A stretch of 64,000 nt of DNA, from NCBI RefSeq assembly GCF_027922305.1, contig NZ_BSFK01000009.1:113588-177587 (forward strand). Direction: 5' to 3'. Positions 1 to 8,989 of this stretch are shown here, one piece after another (within the stretch, counting starts at the first letter, position 1; each line of letters begins with the position of its first letter). The notes beneath the pieces are model-generated. The model saw nothing but the letters and a program-made list of their open reading frames with translations, made no database searches and was not told the DNA's origin. Made by a program: the position numbers and the translations under genes. The stretch comes from Methylopila jiangsuensis. GTDB taxonomy: Bacteria > Pseudomonadota > Alphaproteobacteria > Rhizobiales > Methylopilaceae.

Positions 1-197
1 GCCGCGCGCCCGCCCAGGAGCCAGACCAGCAGCAGCACGATGCGGAACGGGTTGCCCCGCAGGAAGGCGAGCGCCTGTTCGGCGAGCAGGTCGCCGCGCA
101 GCAGGGTGCCGTCCACGTCCACGGCGAGGGGGGAGAGCGGCTTCTCGGGCATGGGGCGGGAGGCTCCTGTCACGAGACTGATGGGTGCGGTCGCCAT
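1..197 (-). CDS. HAD-UbiA family prenyltransferase, N-terminal fragment (runs off the left edge)
   Basis: Only the first 65 or so codons are in the window. The reading frame shows a HAD motif I, VDVDGTLLRGD, followed by a hydrophobic stretch (FRIVLLLVWLLGG). This is the usual start of the family in which a HAD phosphatase domain is fused to a UbiA-type membrane prenyltransferase. I prefer the ATG at 197 because GGGAGA lies about 6 bases upstream; a second in-frame ATG at 152 also has AGGAG upstream. The gene is divergent from lpiA and the two share the intergenic region 198-387. The substrate cannot be inferred from this fragment. Confidence 0.7.
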   Translation of the reverse strand, partial: MATAPISLVTGASRPMPEKPLSPLAVDVDGTLLRGDLLAEQALAFLRGNPFRIVLLLVWLLGGRA

Positions 198-387
198 GGT
201 GTCTCCCGTCCGCCGTGCGGCCCCGCGGGGCCGTGCGCGTGGCGCGAAAGCGGCGCACGCGACGTTCGTCCACGGTCGTAATCGCGCGCCGGTTAAAATA
301 CGCCCTATGTCCGCCGTGATTTTCCGTGCCATGTCTGCGCGCGCCCGGCGCACCAGTTGGATTTCGTTCGCGAAGGCATTGGCTGAC

Positions 388-3120
388 ATGTCCCGACCCA
401 CCGAGACGGACCTCGAGCCCGCAGCTCAGACGCCCCCGCCGCCCGAAGGCGGCGATGGCGGCGGCGCGCCGGCCGCCCTCGGGCTCGCGACCAATGAGCC
501 GCCGGCCCAGAGCTTCCCGCGGCTGAGGGCCTTCGCCGCGCGGGCGCCCTGGCGCACCATAGGCGCGCTGGCCTCGCTCGGCCTGTTCGTGGTCGTGCTG
601 GTGGTGCTCCACAAGCTGGTGGAGGAGGTGAAGCTCGACGACGTCAAGCTCGCCATCGCCTCCACGCCCTGGAGCACGCTCGGGATCGCGCTCGCCGCCA
701 CCGCCGCGAGCTATGTGGCGCTGACCGGCTACGACTGGTTCGGCATCCGCCACATCAAGCGCAGGGACGTGGGCTATCCCATCGCCGCGCTCGCCTCCTT
801 CACCGGCTACGCGCTGAGCTACACCATCGGGTTCCAGCTTCTTGTCGCGGGCGCGGTGCGCTACCGCATCTACGCCGGCGCCGGCCTCGGCGCGGCGGAA
901 GTGGCGGCGATCACCGCGATCTCGGCGCTCACGCTGTGGCTCGGCATCTTCTTCACGCTGGCGCTCGGGCTCGTGACCGAGGCGCCGGACGTGTCCCGGC
1001 TCGACGGCCTGCCGGTCTCGGTCAACATGGCGCTCGGCCTCGCGATCCTCGCGGCGCTCGCGGCCTATCTCCTGTGGATTTCGCGCAAGGAGCGCGCCGT
1101 CACGGTGGAGGGCTACCGGCTGGCGCTGCCGGGGGTGAAGTCCACCGGCGCGCAGATCGTCATCGGCCTCGTGGACCTGCTCGGCGCCTCCTTCGCGCTG
1201 TGGGTGCTGCTGCCCCCGAGCGCCATCATCGCCTTCCCCACCTTCGCCGCCCTGTTCGTGGTGGCGATGACGCTCGGCATGCTGAGCCACGCGCCCGGGG
1301 GCGCCGGCGTGATCGAGGCCACCGTGCTGCTGGCGCTGCCGAACCTGCCCACCGACGCGGTGCTGGCGAGCCTGCTGCTGTGGCGGGTGATCTATTATCT
1401 GATCCCCTTCACGCTGGCGCTCGGCCTGCTCGGCGCCTCCGAGCTCGCGCGCCGGAAGGGCTACTTCCACCGCGCCGGCGTGATGCTGGCGGCGGTGATG
1501 CGCCCGGTGGCCCCGATCGTGCTCGGCTCGGCGGTGTTCCTCGGCGGCATCGTGCTGCTGGTGTCCGGCGCGCTGCCGGCGGAGACCGACCGGCTGCACA
1601 TCCTGCGCTCCTTCGTGCCGCTGCCTTTCGTGGAGGCGTCCCACCTGCTGGCGAGCGTGGTCGGCGTGGTGCTGCTGGTGGTGGCGCGCGGCCTGTTTCG
1701 CCGGCTCGACAGCGCCTACCGGCTGGCGCAGCTTCTGCTCGCGGCCGGCCTCGCCTTCTCGCTGATCAAGGGCGGCGACGTGGAGGAGGCGGTGGTGCTG
1801 GGCGTCGTGCTGGCGCTGCTCACCGTCAACCGCCGCGCCTTCTACCGCCGCGCCTCGGTGTGGGACCAGGATCTGGCGCCGGCCTGGCTCGCGGCGGTTG
1901 CGATCGTGCTGGGCGGCTCGATCTGGCTCGGCTTCTTCGCCTACCGCAACGTGGGCTACTCCAACGACCTGTGGTGGGACTTCGCCTATCGCGGCGACGC
2001 GCCCCGCTTCCTGCGGGCGAGCCTCGCCGCGGGCGTGGCGGCGCTCGCCATCGGCCTGCACGCGCTGCTGCAGCGGCCGTCTCGGCCGAAGGCGCAGGTG
2101 CCGGAAACCTCGGACCGCTTCGCCGCCATCGTCGCCGCCTCGCCCCGCGCCGACGCCAATCTGGCCTTCCTCGGCGACAAGCGCTTCCTGTTCTGCGACG
2201 CCGGCGACGCCTTCATCATGTACCAGGTGCAGGGCCGGAGCTGGGTCGCCATGGGCGATCCCGTCGGCCGCGCCGACCGCACCTCGGAGCTGCTGTGGGC
2301 GTTCCGGGAGATGGCCGACCAGCACGGCGGCTGGCCGGTGTTCTATCAGGCGAGCGCGGCCAAGCTCCCCACCTATCTCGACCTCGGCCTGTCGCTGCTG
2401 AAGCTCGGCGAGGAGGCGCGCGTGGACCTCGCCCGCTTCACGCTGGAGGGCAAGGCCGGCTACGAATGGCGCTATGTGGACCGCAAGGCGACCAAGGAGG
2501 GCATCGAGGTCGAGATCGTGCCCCGCGATCAGGCGGCGGCGCTGCTGCCGGAGCTGAAGCGGGTGTCCGACGCCTGGCTCGCCTCCAAGAAGGCGGGCGA
2601 GAAGGGGTTCTCGCTCGGCTTCTGGTCCGAACCCTATCTGCGCCATTTCGACATGGCCGTGGTGCGCCACGGCGGCCGCGTCGTGGCCTTCGCCAACATG
2701 TGGTACGGCGCGAACAAGGACGAGGCCACCGTCGACCTGATGCGCTACGCCCCCGAAGCGCCCAAGGGCGTGATGGACGCTCTGTTCGTGCGCCTGATGA
2801 TCCGCGCCAAGGCGGACGGCTACCGCTGGTTCAACCTCGGCATGGCGCCGCTGTCGGGTCTGGTGGACCATCCGCTCGGCCCCACCTGGAACCGGGTCGG
2901 CGCCTTCCTGTTCCGCTACGGCGACAACTTCTACAATTTCGAGGGCCTGCGCACCTACAAGGAGAAGTTCGATCCCGTCTGGGAGCCGCGCTATCTCGCC
3001 TGCCCCGGCGGCTGGGTGCTGCCGCAGATCCTGCTGGACGTGACCGCGCTGATCGGCGGCGCGCCCAAGCGGGTCGAGGCGGCGCGCCAGTCCAGGCCCG
3101 CGACGGAGACCGCCGCATGA
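388..3120 (+). CDS. lpiA: Bifunctional lysylphosphatidylglycerol synthetase/flippase (MprF/LpiA)
   Basis: MprF-type enzymes transfer lysine from Lys-tRNA to phosphatidylglycerol and flip the product to the outer leaflet, lowering membrane negative charge. The 910-residue protein has a Pro/Gly-rich N-terminus, then many hydrophobic segments (roughly residues 55-560, the flippase part), then a soluble DUF2156 synthetase domain (roughly 575-880). The DUF2156 signature FNLGMAPLSGL lies near residue 815. The frame stays open upstream to position 40, but that part overlaps the divergent UbiA gene, so I chose ATG 388; ATG 307 is an alternative. The stop overlaps the start of acvB by 4 bases (ATGA), so the two are translationally coupled. 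The lpiA-acvB operon is known from rhizobia, where it is acid-induced; acid induction here is inference. Confidence 0.88.
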   Translation: MSRPTETDLEPAAQTPPPPEGGDGGGAPAALGLATNEPPAQSFPRLRAFAARAPWRTIGALASLGLFVVVLVVLHKLVEEVKLDDVKLAIASTPWSTLGIALAATAASYVALTGYDWFGIRHIKRRDVGYPIAALASFTGYALSYTIGFQLLVAGAVRYRIYAGAGLGAAEVAAITAISALTLWLGIFFTLALGLVTEAPDVSRLDGLPVSVNMALGLAILAALAAYLLWISRKERAVTVEGYRLALPGVKSTGAQIVIGLVDLLGASFALWVLLPPSAIIAFPTFAALFVVAMTLGMLSHAPGGAGVIEATVLLALPNLPTDAVLASLLLWRVIYYLIPFTLALGLLGASELARRKGYFHRAGVMLAAVMRPVAPIVLGSAVFLGGIVLLVSGALPAETDRLHILRSFVPLPFVEASHLLASVVGVVLLVVARGLFRRLDSAYRLAQLLLAAGLAFSLIKGGDVEEAVVLGVVLALLTVNRRAFYRRASVWDQDLAPAWLAAVAIVLGGSIWLGFFAYRNVGYSNDLWWDFAYRGDAPRFLRASLAAGVAALAIGLHALLQRPSRPKAQVPETSDRFAAIVAASPRADANLAFLGDKRFLFCDAGDAFIMYQVQGRSWVAMGDPVGRADRTSELLWAFREMADQHGGWPVFYQASAAKLPTYLDLGLSLLKLGEEARVDLARFTLEGKAGYEWRYVDRKATKEGIEVEIVPRDQAAALLPELKRVSDAWLASKKAGEKGFSLGFWSEPYLRHFDMAVVRHGGRVVAFANMWYGANKDEATVDLMRYAPEAPKGVMDALFVRLMIRAKADGYRWFNLGMAPLSGLVDHPLGPTWNRVGAFLFRYGDNFYNFEGLRTYKEKFDPVWEPRYLACPGGWVLPQILLDVTALIGGAPKRVEAARQSRPATETAA

Positions 3121-4496
3121 GCCTTCGCGCCGCCGTTCTCGCGCTCGCGCTTCTGGGCGCCGCAGCCCCCGCCTCCGCCGACGACCTGCGTCGCGTGGTC
3201 TCCCGCAACGAGACGCTGGATCAGGTTCCCGTGGCGGCGCCGGCCGGCGAGCCCAAGGCCATCGTGGCGCTGATCTCCGACCTCGACGGCTGGACGCCGG
3301 CCCGAGCGGCCGAGGCGGACGCGCTCGCGGCCCAGGGCGCCATGGTGCTGGGCGTGGACCTGCCGCGCTATCTGCAGGGCCTCGCCAGGGAGACCGAGGA
3401 GTGCCTGTTCCTGCCCGGCGACATCGAGGACTGGTCGCGCCTCGCCGGCAAGGAGCTGGGGCTGAAGACCTACCGCTTCCCGGTGCTGCTCGGCGTCGGC
3501 AAGGGCGCGGACTTCGCCTATGCGGCGCTGGCTCAGGCGCCGGCCAACATGTTTTCCGGCGCGGTGTCCGTAGGCTTCACGGGGCGCGTGCCCCTGCCGA
3601 AGCCGCTCTGCGACGGTCCGGCGACCGAGACCCGCGACGGCGCCGACCTGGTGCTCGGGGCCGACACGCCCGGCGGCCTCAAGGGCGAGTGGCGCGTGCT
3701 CACCAAAGGCCCGGCGCCCCAGGCGGTGAAGGATTTCGTGGAGCCCCTGCCGAGCGGCGACGTGGTGGAGCAGCCGGCGGACGCCGACATGGCGGCCGCG
3801 GCGCGGGACGCCGCCATGGACGTGGGCGGCGGCGACCCGGACGCCGTGGACGCCCTGCCGCTGGTGCTCTACCCGCCCACCGGCCCCAACCCCAGGGGAC
3901 TCGCGGTGGTCTACGCCGGCGACGGCGGCTGGCGCGATCTGGACAAGACGCTGGCCGAGGACCTGCAGCAGCGCGGCTTCGGCGTCGTGGGCGTCGACAC
4001 CCTGCGCTACTTCTGGAACGAGAAGTCGCCGCGGGAGATGGGCGAGGACCTCGAGGCCGTCATCGGCCGCTACGCGCCCCAGTGGAAGGCGAAGAACGTC
4101 CTGCTCGCCGGCTACTCGTTCGGGGCCGACGTGCTGCCCTTCGCCTGGGGGCGGCTGTCCAAGCAGGTGCGCGACGACGTGCGGCTGATCGCGCTGCTCG
4201 GCCTGTCCAAGACCGCGGATTTCGAGCTCAGCGTCTCCGGCTGGCTTGGGGTCGGCTCGGGCGAGCATGACGTGCTGAAGCCCGCCGCCGGCCTGCCCAT
4301 GGAGCGGGTGCTCTGCGTCTACGGCAAGGAGGAGCTGGAGGAGAAGGACAACGACGTGGCCTGCGCCACCGATGTCTTCCCGCCTTCCGCCCGGCTGGAG
4401 GAGCCCGGCGGCCATCACTTCGACGAGAACTATGCGGCGCTGGCGGCGAAACTCGACGCGGCTTTCGCCGAGAGGCTGAAGAACCGGCCCAACTGA
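3117..4496 (+). CDS. acvB: Periplasmic AcvB/VirJ-family lysyl-PG hydrolase
   Basis: AcvB of Agrobacterium is a periplasmic hydrolase that removes lysine from lysyl-phosphatidylglycerol, so it balances LpiA. The 459-residue protein starts with a clear signal peptide (cleavage expected after PASA, about residue 22). It has two alpha/beta-hydrolase-like halves. The C-terminal half (VirJ domain) carries the nucleophile elbow GYSFGAD with Ser334, and a late His in GGHHFDEN that could be the catalytic base. The start overlaps the lpiA stop by 4 bases. VirJ alone corresponds to the C-terminal half; this full-length form matches AcvB. It is the last gene of the operon. Confidence 0.85.
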   Translation: MSLRAAVLALALLGAAAPASADDLRRVVSRNETLDQVPVAAPAGEPKAIVALISDLDGWTPARAAEADALAAQGAMVLGVDLPRYLQGLARETEECLFLPGDIEDWSRLAGKELGLKTYRFPVLLGVGKGADFAYAALAQAPANMFSGAVSVGFTGRVPLPKPLCDGPATETRDGADLVLGADTPGGLKGEWRVLTKGPAPQAVKDFVEPLPSGDVVEQPADADMAAAARDAAMDVGGGDPDAVDALPLVLYPPTGPNPRGLAVVYAGDGGWRDLDKTLAEDLQQRGFGVVGVDTLRYFWNEKSPREMGEDLEAVIGRYAPQWKAKNVLLAGYSFGADVLPFAWGRLSKQVRDDVRLIALLGLSKTADFELSVSGWLGVGSGEHDVLKPAAGLPMERVLCVYGKEELEEKDNDVACATDVFPPSARLEEPGGHHFDENYAALAAKLDAAFAERLKNRPN

Positions 4497-4498
4497 TC

Positions 4499-4532
4499 TT
4501 GCGGCGCGGCGCCTTTTTCTGCTGCGCCGCAA
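4499..4532 (+). terminator. Possible weak terminator after acvB
   Basis: A 9-base inverted repeat (TTGCGGCGC / GCGCCGCAA) with a 16-base loop containing CCTTTTT directly follows the acvB stop. The T-run is in the loop rather than after the stem, so this is only a candidate. Confidence 0.3.
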
Positions 4533-4562
4533 TGACGGCGCCCTCTATCGCGACCGAAGAAC

Positions 4563-4583
4563 TACGGTACACTACGTATCGTA
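4563..4583. promoter_or_regulatory. AT-rich imperfect palindrome, possible operator
   Basis: TACGGTAC and GTATCGTA form 8-base arms with one mismatch, separated by 5 bases. It is AT-rich against very GC-rich surroundings and sits 72 bases upstream of the hydrolase start. Size and symmetry fit a TetR-like operator, but no regulator gene is adjacent, so the role is inferred. Confidence 0.3.
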
Positions 4584-4654
4584 TGGGCGGCGCGACCACG
4601 GACACCGCGACAGAACGGCGGCGCCGCCTCGACATCCAAGCGAGGAGACGCGCC

Positions 4655-5740
4655 ATGCCCTATTCGGACAGCATCGACGACGTAAGCCCTCCCTCCCTCG
4701 GCCAGCGGGTGAACCGCTTCCTCGGCGCCGCGCCGCGCGATCCGCTCGCCCGCGCCGACCGGGACATGGCCGAGGTGATCGAAGAACTCCGACGCCTCGC
4801 CCCCGAGCCGGTCGAAGACCTCACCCCGGCGGAGGCCCGCCGCCAGCCGACGCTCGCCGACGCGCTCCGATCGCTCGCGGCGAGGCTCGGCGTCCCGGCC
4901 GTGGCGGACGGCGTCGCCGCCCATGACGTGACCTATCCCGCCGCCTCCGGGCGCCGGCCCGCGCGGCTCTACCGCCCGCGGGACGCCGGCGGCGCGCTGC
5001 CGGTGACGCTGTACTTCCACGGCGGCGGCTTCGTGCTGTCGGGCCTCGACGACGGCGACGCCGGCGCCCGCGCCATGGCGGCCAAGACCGGCGGCCTGGT
5101 GGTTTCGGTGGATTACGCCCGCGCGCCGGCGCGCCCCTTCCCCGCCGCCCATGACGACGCGGCGGCGGCCTACCGCTGGCTGCTGGACGAGGCGGACCGG
5201 CTCGGCGGCGATCCGGACCGGATCGCGGTGATGGGTGAGGGCGCGGGAGCCAATCTGGCGCTCCACGTCTGCGTCGCCGCCCGCGACCTCGGCCTGCCGC
5301 CGCCGCTGCGCCAGGCGCTGGTGACGCCGCTCGCAGGCGCGGACATGGAGACCGCGTCCTACGTCATCAACGCCGAGGCCCGTCCGCTGGACCGGGCCGC
5401 CATGGGCTGGATGCTCGCCCATGCCCTGCCGGACGACGCGGCCCGGCGCGACCCCCGCATCGACCTGATCGGCGCGGCGGATCTGGCCGGTCTGCCGCCC
5501 GCCACCGTCGTCACCGCGGAGATCGACCCGCTGCGCTCGGAAGGCCTGGCGCTGGCGGAGAAGCTGCGCCAAAGCGGCGTCGCGGTGAACGCCATGGACT
5601 TCGAGGGCGTCACCCACGGCTTCTTCGGCCTCGGCGAACGGGTGCGCAACGCGCGCATCGCCGAGGACGCCGTGGCGCGGGACCTCATGTGCGCCTTCGT
5701 TCCCGACGAGCATTTCGCCCGCATCGGCCACGCGCTCTGA
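4655..5740 (+). CDS. HSL-family alpha/beta hydrolase-fold protein lacking the nucleophile serine
   Basis: The 361-residue protein belongs to the hormone-sensitive-lipase/acetyl esterase family: the oxyanion HGGG motif (YFHGGGFVLSG), the acid region (EIDPLRSEG) and the base region (GVTHGFFGL) are all present. The nucleophile elbow, normally GDSAG, reads GEGAG, so the catalytic serine position is Gly196 (codon GGC at 5240-5242). The gene is otherwise intact. It is therefore probably inactive as an esterase, or has another role. The start is set by GAGGAG eight bases upstream; the same frame is open from 4499, but that part runs through the palindrome at 4563. A roughly 80-residue N-terminal region precedes the hydrolase fold. 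A sequencing error is unlikely, because changing Gly to Ser here needs a GG-to-AG change in a clean frame. Confidence 0.75.
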   Translation: MPYSDSIDDVSPPSLGQRVNRFLGAAPRDPLARADRDMAEVIEELRRLAPEPVEDLTPAEARRQPTLADALRSLAARLGVPAVADGVAAHDVTYPAASGRRPARLYRPRDAGGALPVTLYFHGGGFVLSGLDDGDAGARAMAAKTGGLVVSVDYARAPARPFPAAHDDAAAAYRWLLDEADRLGGDPDRIAVMGEGAGANLALHVCVAARDLGLPPPLRQALVTPLAGADMETASYVINAEARPLDRAAMGWMLAHALPDDAARRDPRIDLIGAADLAGLPPATVVTAEIDPLRSEGLALAEKLRQSGVAVNAMDFEGVTHGFFGLGERVRNARIAEDAVARDLMCAFVPDEHFARIGHAL

Positions 5741-5762
5741 CGGGCGAAGGTCCGCCTTCATG

Positions 5763-5795
5763 AAACGGCGGCCCGGCGTGGCCGCCGTTTGTTTT
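5763..5795 (+). terminator. Rho-independent terminator after the HSL-like gene
   Basis: Perfect 10-base arms AAACGGCGGC / GCCGCCGTTT with an 8-base loop, followed by GTTTT. It lies between the hydrolase gene and the chorismate mutase gene, both on the plus strand. Confidence 0.6.
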
Positions 5796-5856
5796 GGCGC
5801 CCCGGCTCGTCTATGACAGTGCGCCCAAGCCCTCGATCCTTGCCAAGACGAGCCCG

Positions 5857-6627
5857 ATGAACGACGCCGCCACCGATCCGCTGACCGAGATCCGCCACGA
5901 GATCGACCGGATCGACGAGGCGATGCACCGTCTGCTGATGGAGCGCGGCGCGGTGATCGACCGGCTGGTCGCCATCAAGCGCACCTCGGAGACCGGCTCC
6001 GCCTTCCGGCCCGCGCGCGAGGCCGACATGATGCGCCGGCTCGCCGCCCGCCACGAGGGCCGGCTGCCGCTCGCCACCGCCGAGCATCTCTGGCGCACCA
6101 TCATCGCCACCTTCACCCATGTGCAGGCGCCGTTCGCGCTGCATGTGGAGCAGGGCTCCGACGCCCTCGCCATGCATGATCTCGCCCGCTTCCATGTGGG
6201 CTTCGACGTGCCGCTCGTGGGCCACACCACGCCCGCGCGCGTGGTGGAGGCGGTGGCGCGCTCCTCCGGCGACCTGGGGCTGGCGCGCATCGACGCGGAC
6301 GCCGCGAGCGCCTGGTGGGACGGTCTCGGCGCGGACGGTCCGCGCATCATGGCGCGGCTGCCGTTCCTTCCGGCGGAGGGCCACCCCGCGCCGACGCCCG
6401 CGCTGGTGATCGCGCGCCCCGCCGGCGGCGCGGCCTCCTGCGAGGCGACGGTGTGGGCCATCGGCGACGAGGACGGCCCGGACGCAGCGCTGCCCGCGGA
6501 GGCGGAGACGCTGTCCGCCGTGCGTCGCGGCGGCAAGGCGGTCGCCCGGCTGGTGGCCGCGCCCGGCGTCGAGCCGCCGACGCCCTACGCCCGTCCGGTC
6601 GGCGGCTACGCCTGTCCGGCGGGCTGA
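5857..6627 (+). CDS. Chorismate mutase, AroQ type, with C-terminal extension
   Basis: Converts chorismate to prephenate, the branch step to Phe and Tyr. The first 95 or so of 256 residues form an AroQ all-helical domain (EIRHEIDRIDEAMHRLLMER, then IKR and the FRPAREADMMRRL helix). The remaining 160 residues are a conserved-looking extension of unknown function, as seen in other Rhizobiales chorismate mutases of this locus. ATG 5857 is chosen because it starts just before the AroQ helix; the frame is open to 5794. It begins the aromatic operon with the HisC-type aminotransferase and the prephenate dehydrogenase downstream, which matches its step in the pathway. Confidence 0.85.
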   Translation: MNDAATDPLTEIRHEIDRIDEAMHRLLMERGAVIDRLVAIKRTSETGSAFRPAREADMMRRLAARHEGRLPLATAEHLWRTIIATFTHVQAPFALHVEQGSDALAMHDLARFHVGFDVPLVGHTTPARVVEAVARSSGDLGLARIDADAASAWWDGLGADGPRIMARLPFLPAEGHPAPTPALVIARPAGGAASCEATVWAIGDEDGPDAALPAEAETLSAVRRGGKAVARLVAAPGVEPPTPYARPVGGYACPAG

Positions 6628-6713
6628 TCCCGCGTCGCTTCGTTTCATGATCTCCGGCGCGCCCGGCCCTTAAGGCCCTGTCCCGCGCGCCCAACGCCCG
6701 GAACGTATCCGTC

Positions 6714-7832
6714 ATGACGTCCGCGTCTTCCGCCCTTCGCCCCACGCCCCGCGCCGGCGCGCTCGAGATCGAGGCCTACGTCCCCGGCAAGAGCAAGGCG
6801 CCCGCGGGCGTGAAGCTGCACAAGCTGTCGTCCAACGAGACGCCGCTCGGCCCCAGCCCCAGCGCGATCGAGGCCTATCGCGCCGCCGCCGGCCATCTGG
6901 AGGTCTACCCGGACGGCTCGGCCACGGTCCTGCGCGAGGCCATCGCCCGCGCCCACGGGCTCGACCCCGCCCGCATCGTCTGCGGCGCGGGCTCGGACGA
7001 GCTGCTGTCGCTGCTGGCTTACGCCTATCTGGAGCCGGGCGACGAGGGCCTGTTCTGCGAGCACGGCTTCCTCGTCTACCGCATCGCCATCCTGGCGGCC
7101 GGCGGGGTTCCGGTGGCGGCGCCCGAGACGAACCTCACCACCGACGTGGACGCGCTGCTCGCCCGCGTCACGCCGAAGACGCGCATCGTTTATCTCGCCA
7201 ACCCCAACAACCCCACCGGCACCTATCTGCCGTTCGACGAGGTGAAGCGGCTGCACGCCGGCCTGCCCGGAAACGCGCTGCTGGTGCTGGACGCGGCCTA
7301 CGCCGAATATGTGCGCGCCAACGACTACGCCGCCGGGATCGAGCTGGTCTCCGGCGCCGGGAACGTGGTGATGACCCGCACCTTCTCGAAGGTCTTCGGG
7401 CTCGCGAGCCTGCGCATCGGCTGGCTCTACGGGCCGGAAGCGGTGGTGGACGTGCTGAACCGGGTGCGCGGGCCGTTCAACCTGTCGGGCCCGGCCATCG
7501 CCGCCGGCGCCGCGGCGGTGGCCGACCGCGGCCACATCGACAGGGCCGTGGAGCACAACGCCCGCTGGCTGCCGGAGATCGCGTCCGCCGTCCGCGCGCT
7601 CGGGCTCGAGGTCACGCCCAGCGTCGCCAACTTCGTGCTGATCCATTTCCCCGCGACGCCCGGACGCACCGCGGCCGAGGCGGACGCCTTCCTCACCGCC
7701 CGCGGGATCATCCTGCGCGCCGTCGGCGCCTACGGCCTGCCGAACGCGCTGCGCATGACGGTGGGCTCCGACGAGGCCAACGCGGCGACGCTTGAGGCGC
7801 TGAAGGCCTTCATGGAGCGCAGCGATGGCTGA
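6714..7832 (+). CDS. hisC: Histidinol-phosphate/aromatic aminotransferase (HisC family)
   Basis: PLP-dependent class I/II aminotransferase of 372 residues. The PLP-lysine region [15 protein letters not shown], the substrate-phosphate region [12 protein letters not shown] and NPNNPTGTY are all clear. HisC enzymes transaminate imidazole-acetol phosphate in histidine synthesis and many also act on aromatic keto acids. Its place between chorismate mutase and prephenate dehydrogenase suggests work in Tyr/Phe synthesis, perhaps in addition to histidine. Its end overlaps the start of tyrC by 8 bases. Confidence 0.88.
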   Translation: MTSASSALRPTPRAGALEIEAYVPGKSKAPAGVKLHKLSSNETPLGPSPSAIEAYRAAAGHLEVYPDGSATVLREAIARAHGLDPARIVCGAGSDELLSLLAYAYLEPGDEGLFCEHGFLVYRIAILAAGGVPVAAPETNLTTDVDALLARVTPKTRIVYLANPNNPTGTYLPFDEVKRLHAGLPGNALLVLDAAYAEYVRANDYAAGIELVSGAGNVVMTRTFSKVFGLASLRIGWLYGPEAVVDVLNRVRGPFNLSGPAIAAGAAAVADRGHIDRAVEHNARWLPEIASAVRALGLEVTPSVANFVLIHFPATPGRTAAEADAFLTARGIILRAVGAYGLPNALRMTVGSDEANAATLEALKAFMERSDG

Positions 7833-8766
7833 CGCGCCGCTCTACGGCCGGGTCGCCATCATCGGCCTCGGGCTGATCGGTTCGTCCATCGCGCGCGCCG
7901 CGCGCCGCGCAGGGGGGGCGGGAACGCTGGTCGCCTACGACCAGAGCGCCTTCGTGCGGGCGCGGGTGGCCGAGCTCGGGCTCGCCGACGTGGTGGCGGA
8001 TTCCGCTGCGGAGGCGGCGGAGGGCGCCGACCTCGTCATCGTCTGCACCCCGGTCGGCGTCTCGGGCGCGGTCGCGGCGGAGATCGGGCCCCGGCTGAAG
8101 GTGGGGGCCGTGCTGTCGGACGTGGGTTCGGTGAAGGGCGCGGTGGTGCGGGACATGGCGCCCCACGTTCCGGCGCACGCCGTCTTCATCCCGGCCCATC
8201 CCATCGCCGGCACCGAGGATTCCGGCCCGGACGCCGGCTTCGCCGAGCTGTTCCAGGGCCGCTGGACCATCCTCACCCCGCTGTCCCGCGCCGACGACGC
8301 CGAGGTGGAGCGGCTGAAGGCGTTCTGGACCGCCATGGGCGCCAATGTGGACGCCATGAGCGTGGAGCACCACGATCTGGTGTTCGCGATCGTGAGCCAT
8401 GTGCCGCACCTGATCGCCTACAACATCGTCGGCACCGCCGCCGATCTGGAGGAGGTGACCCAGCAGGAGGTCATCAAGTATTCGGCTTCCGGCTTCCGCG
8501 ACTTCACCCGCATCGCGGCGTCCGACCCGACCATGTGGCGGGACATCTTCCTCAACAACAGGGACGCGGTGCTGGAGATCCTCGGCCGCTTCACCGAGGA
8601 CCTGCAGGCGCTGCAGCGGGCCATCCGCTGGGGCGAGGGCGACGCGCTGTTCAACCTGTTCACCCGCACCCGCGCCATCCGCCGCTCCATCGTGGAGCAG
8701 GGTCAGGACACCGCGGCCCCCGACTTCGGCCGCCGCCCGCCGGCGAAGACCGACGCGCCCCAGTAG
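7825..8766 (+). CDS. tyrC: Prephenate/arogenate dehydrogenase
   Basis: Oxidative decarboxylation of prephenate or arogenate toward tyrosine. The 313-residue protein begins with a Rossmann NAD(P) motif ([10 protein letters not shown]), has the conserved [10 protein letters not shown] active-site segment and the [10 protein letters not shown] helix, and ends with the all-helical dimer domain. There is no ACT or chorismate mutase domain; the mutase is the separate first gene of the operon. It overlaps hisC by 8 bases. The next genes (slyX, trhO) are convergent on the other strand. Confidence 0.87.
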   Translation: MADAPLYGRVAIIGLGLIGSSIARAARRAGGAGTLVAYDQSAFVRARVAELGLADVVADSAAEAAEGADLVIVCTPVGVSGAVAAEIGPRLKVGAVLSDVGSVKGAVVRDMAPHVPAHAVFIPAHPIAGTEDSGPDAGFAELFQGRWTILTPLSRADDAEVERLKAFWTAMGANVDAMSVEHHDLVFAIVSHVPHLIAYNIVGTAADLEEVTQQEVIKYSASGFRDFTRIAASDPTMWRDIFLNNRDAVLEILGRFTEDLQALQRAIRWGEGDALFNLFTRTRAIRRSIVEQGQDTAAPDFGRRPPAKTDAPQ

Positions 8767-8773
8767 GCAGGGG

Positions 8774-8989
8774 TCAATAATGCGGCGGCGGGCGGTCCAC
8801 CGGCTGCGCGCCCGAGGCCGCCTCGTCGAGCCGCTCCGACAGCATCGCCACCTCGCGCTGGAGCCGGTCGATCACCTTCCACTGCGCGGTGATGGTCTCG
8901 TTCAGCGTCTCCACCGCCTCGTCCTGATAGGCGAGGCGGGTCTCCAGCGTCTCGATCCGGCGGATCAGGTCGCCCTCGGCGTCAGACAT
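8774..8989 (-). CDS. slyX: SlyX family protein
   Basis: A 71-residue acidic coiled-coil protein with the SlyX pattern (IRRIETLETRLAYQDEAVE, then LNETI, then LQREV) and the typical PPPHY C-terminus. The biochemical role of SlyX is not established. The start is decided by GGGAGG: it abuts the first ATG (8995) with no spacing but lies 6 bases before the second (8989), so the second is chosen. It overlaps the end of trhO by 8 bases and is probably co-transcribed with it. Confidence 0.8.
   Translation of the reverse strand: MSDAEGDLIRRIETLETRLAYQDEAVETLNETITAQWKVIDRLQREVAMLSERLDEAASGAQPVDRPPPHY

Noticed and set aside
936..3116. Long open frame on the plus strand over lpiA, in another frame
   Set aside because: Arg/Ala/Gly-rich shadow typical of high-GC DNA; only its 3' part from 3117 is a real gene (acvB).
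2991..4532. 513-codon open frame antisense to acvB
   Set aside because: No signal peptide, domain or start site; composition is that of a complementary-strand shadow.
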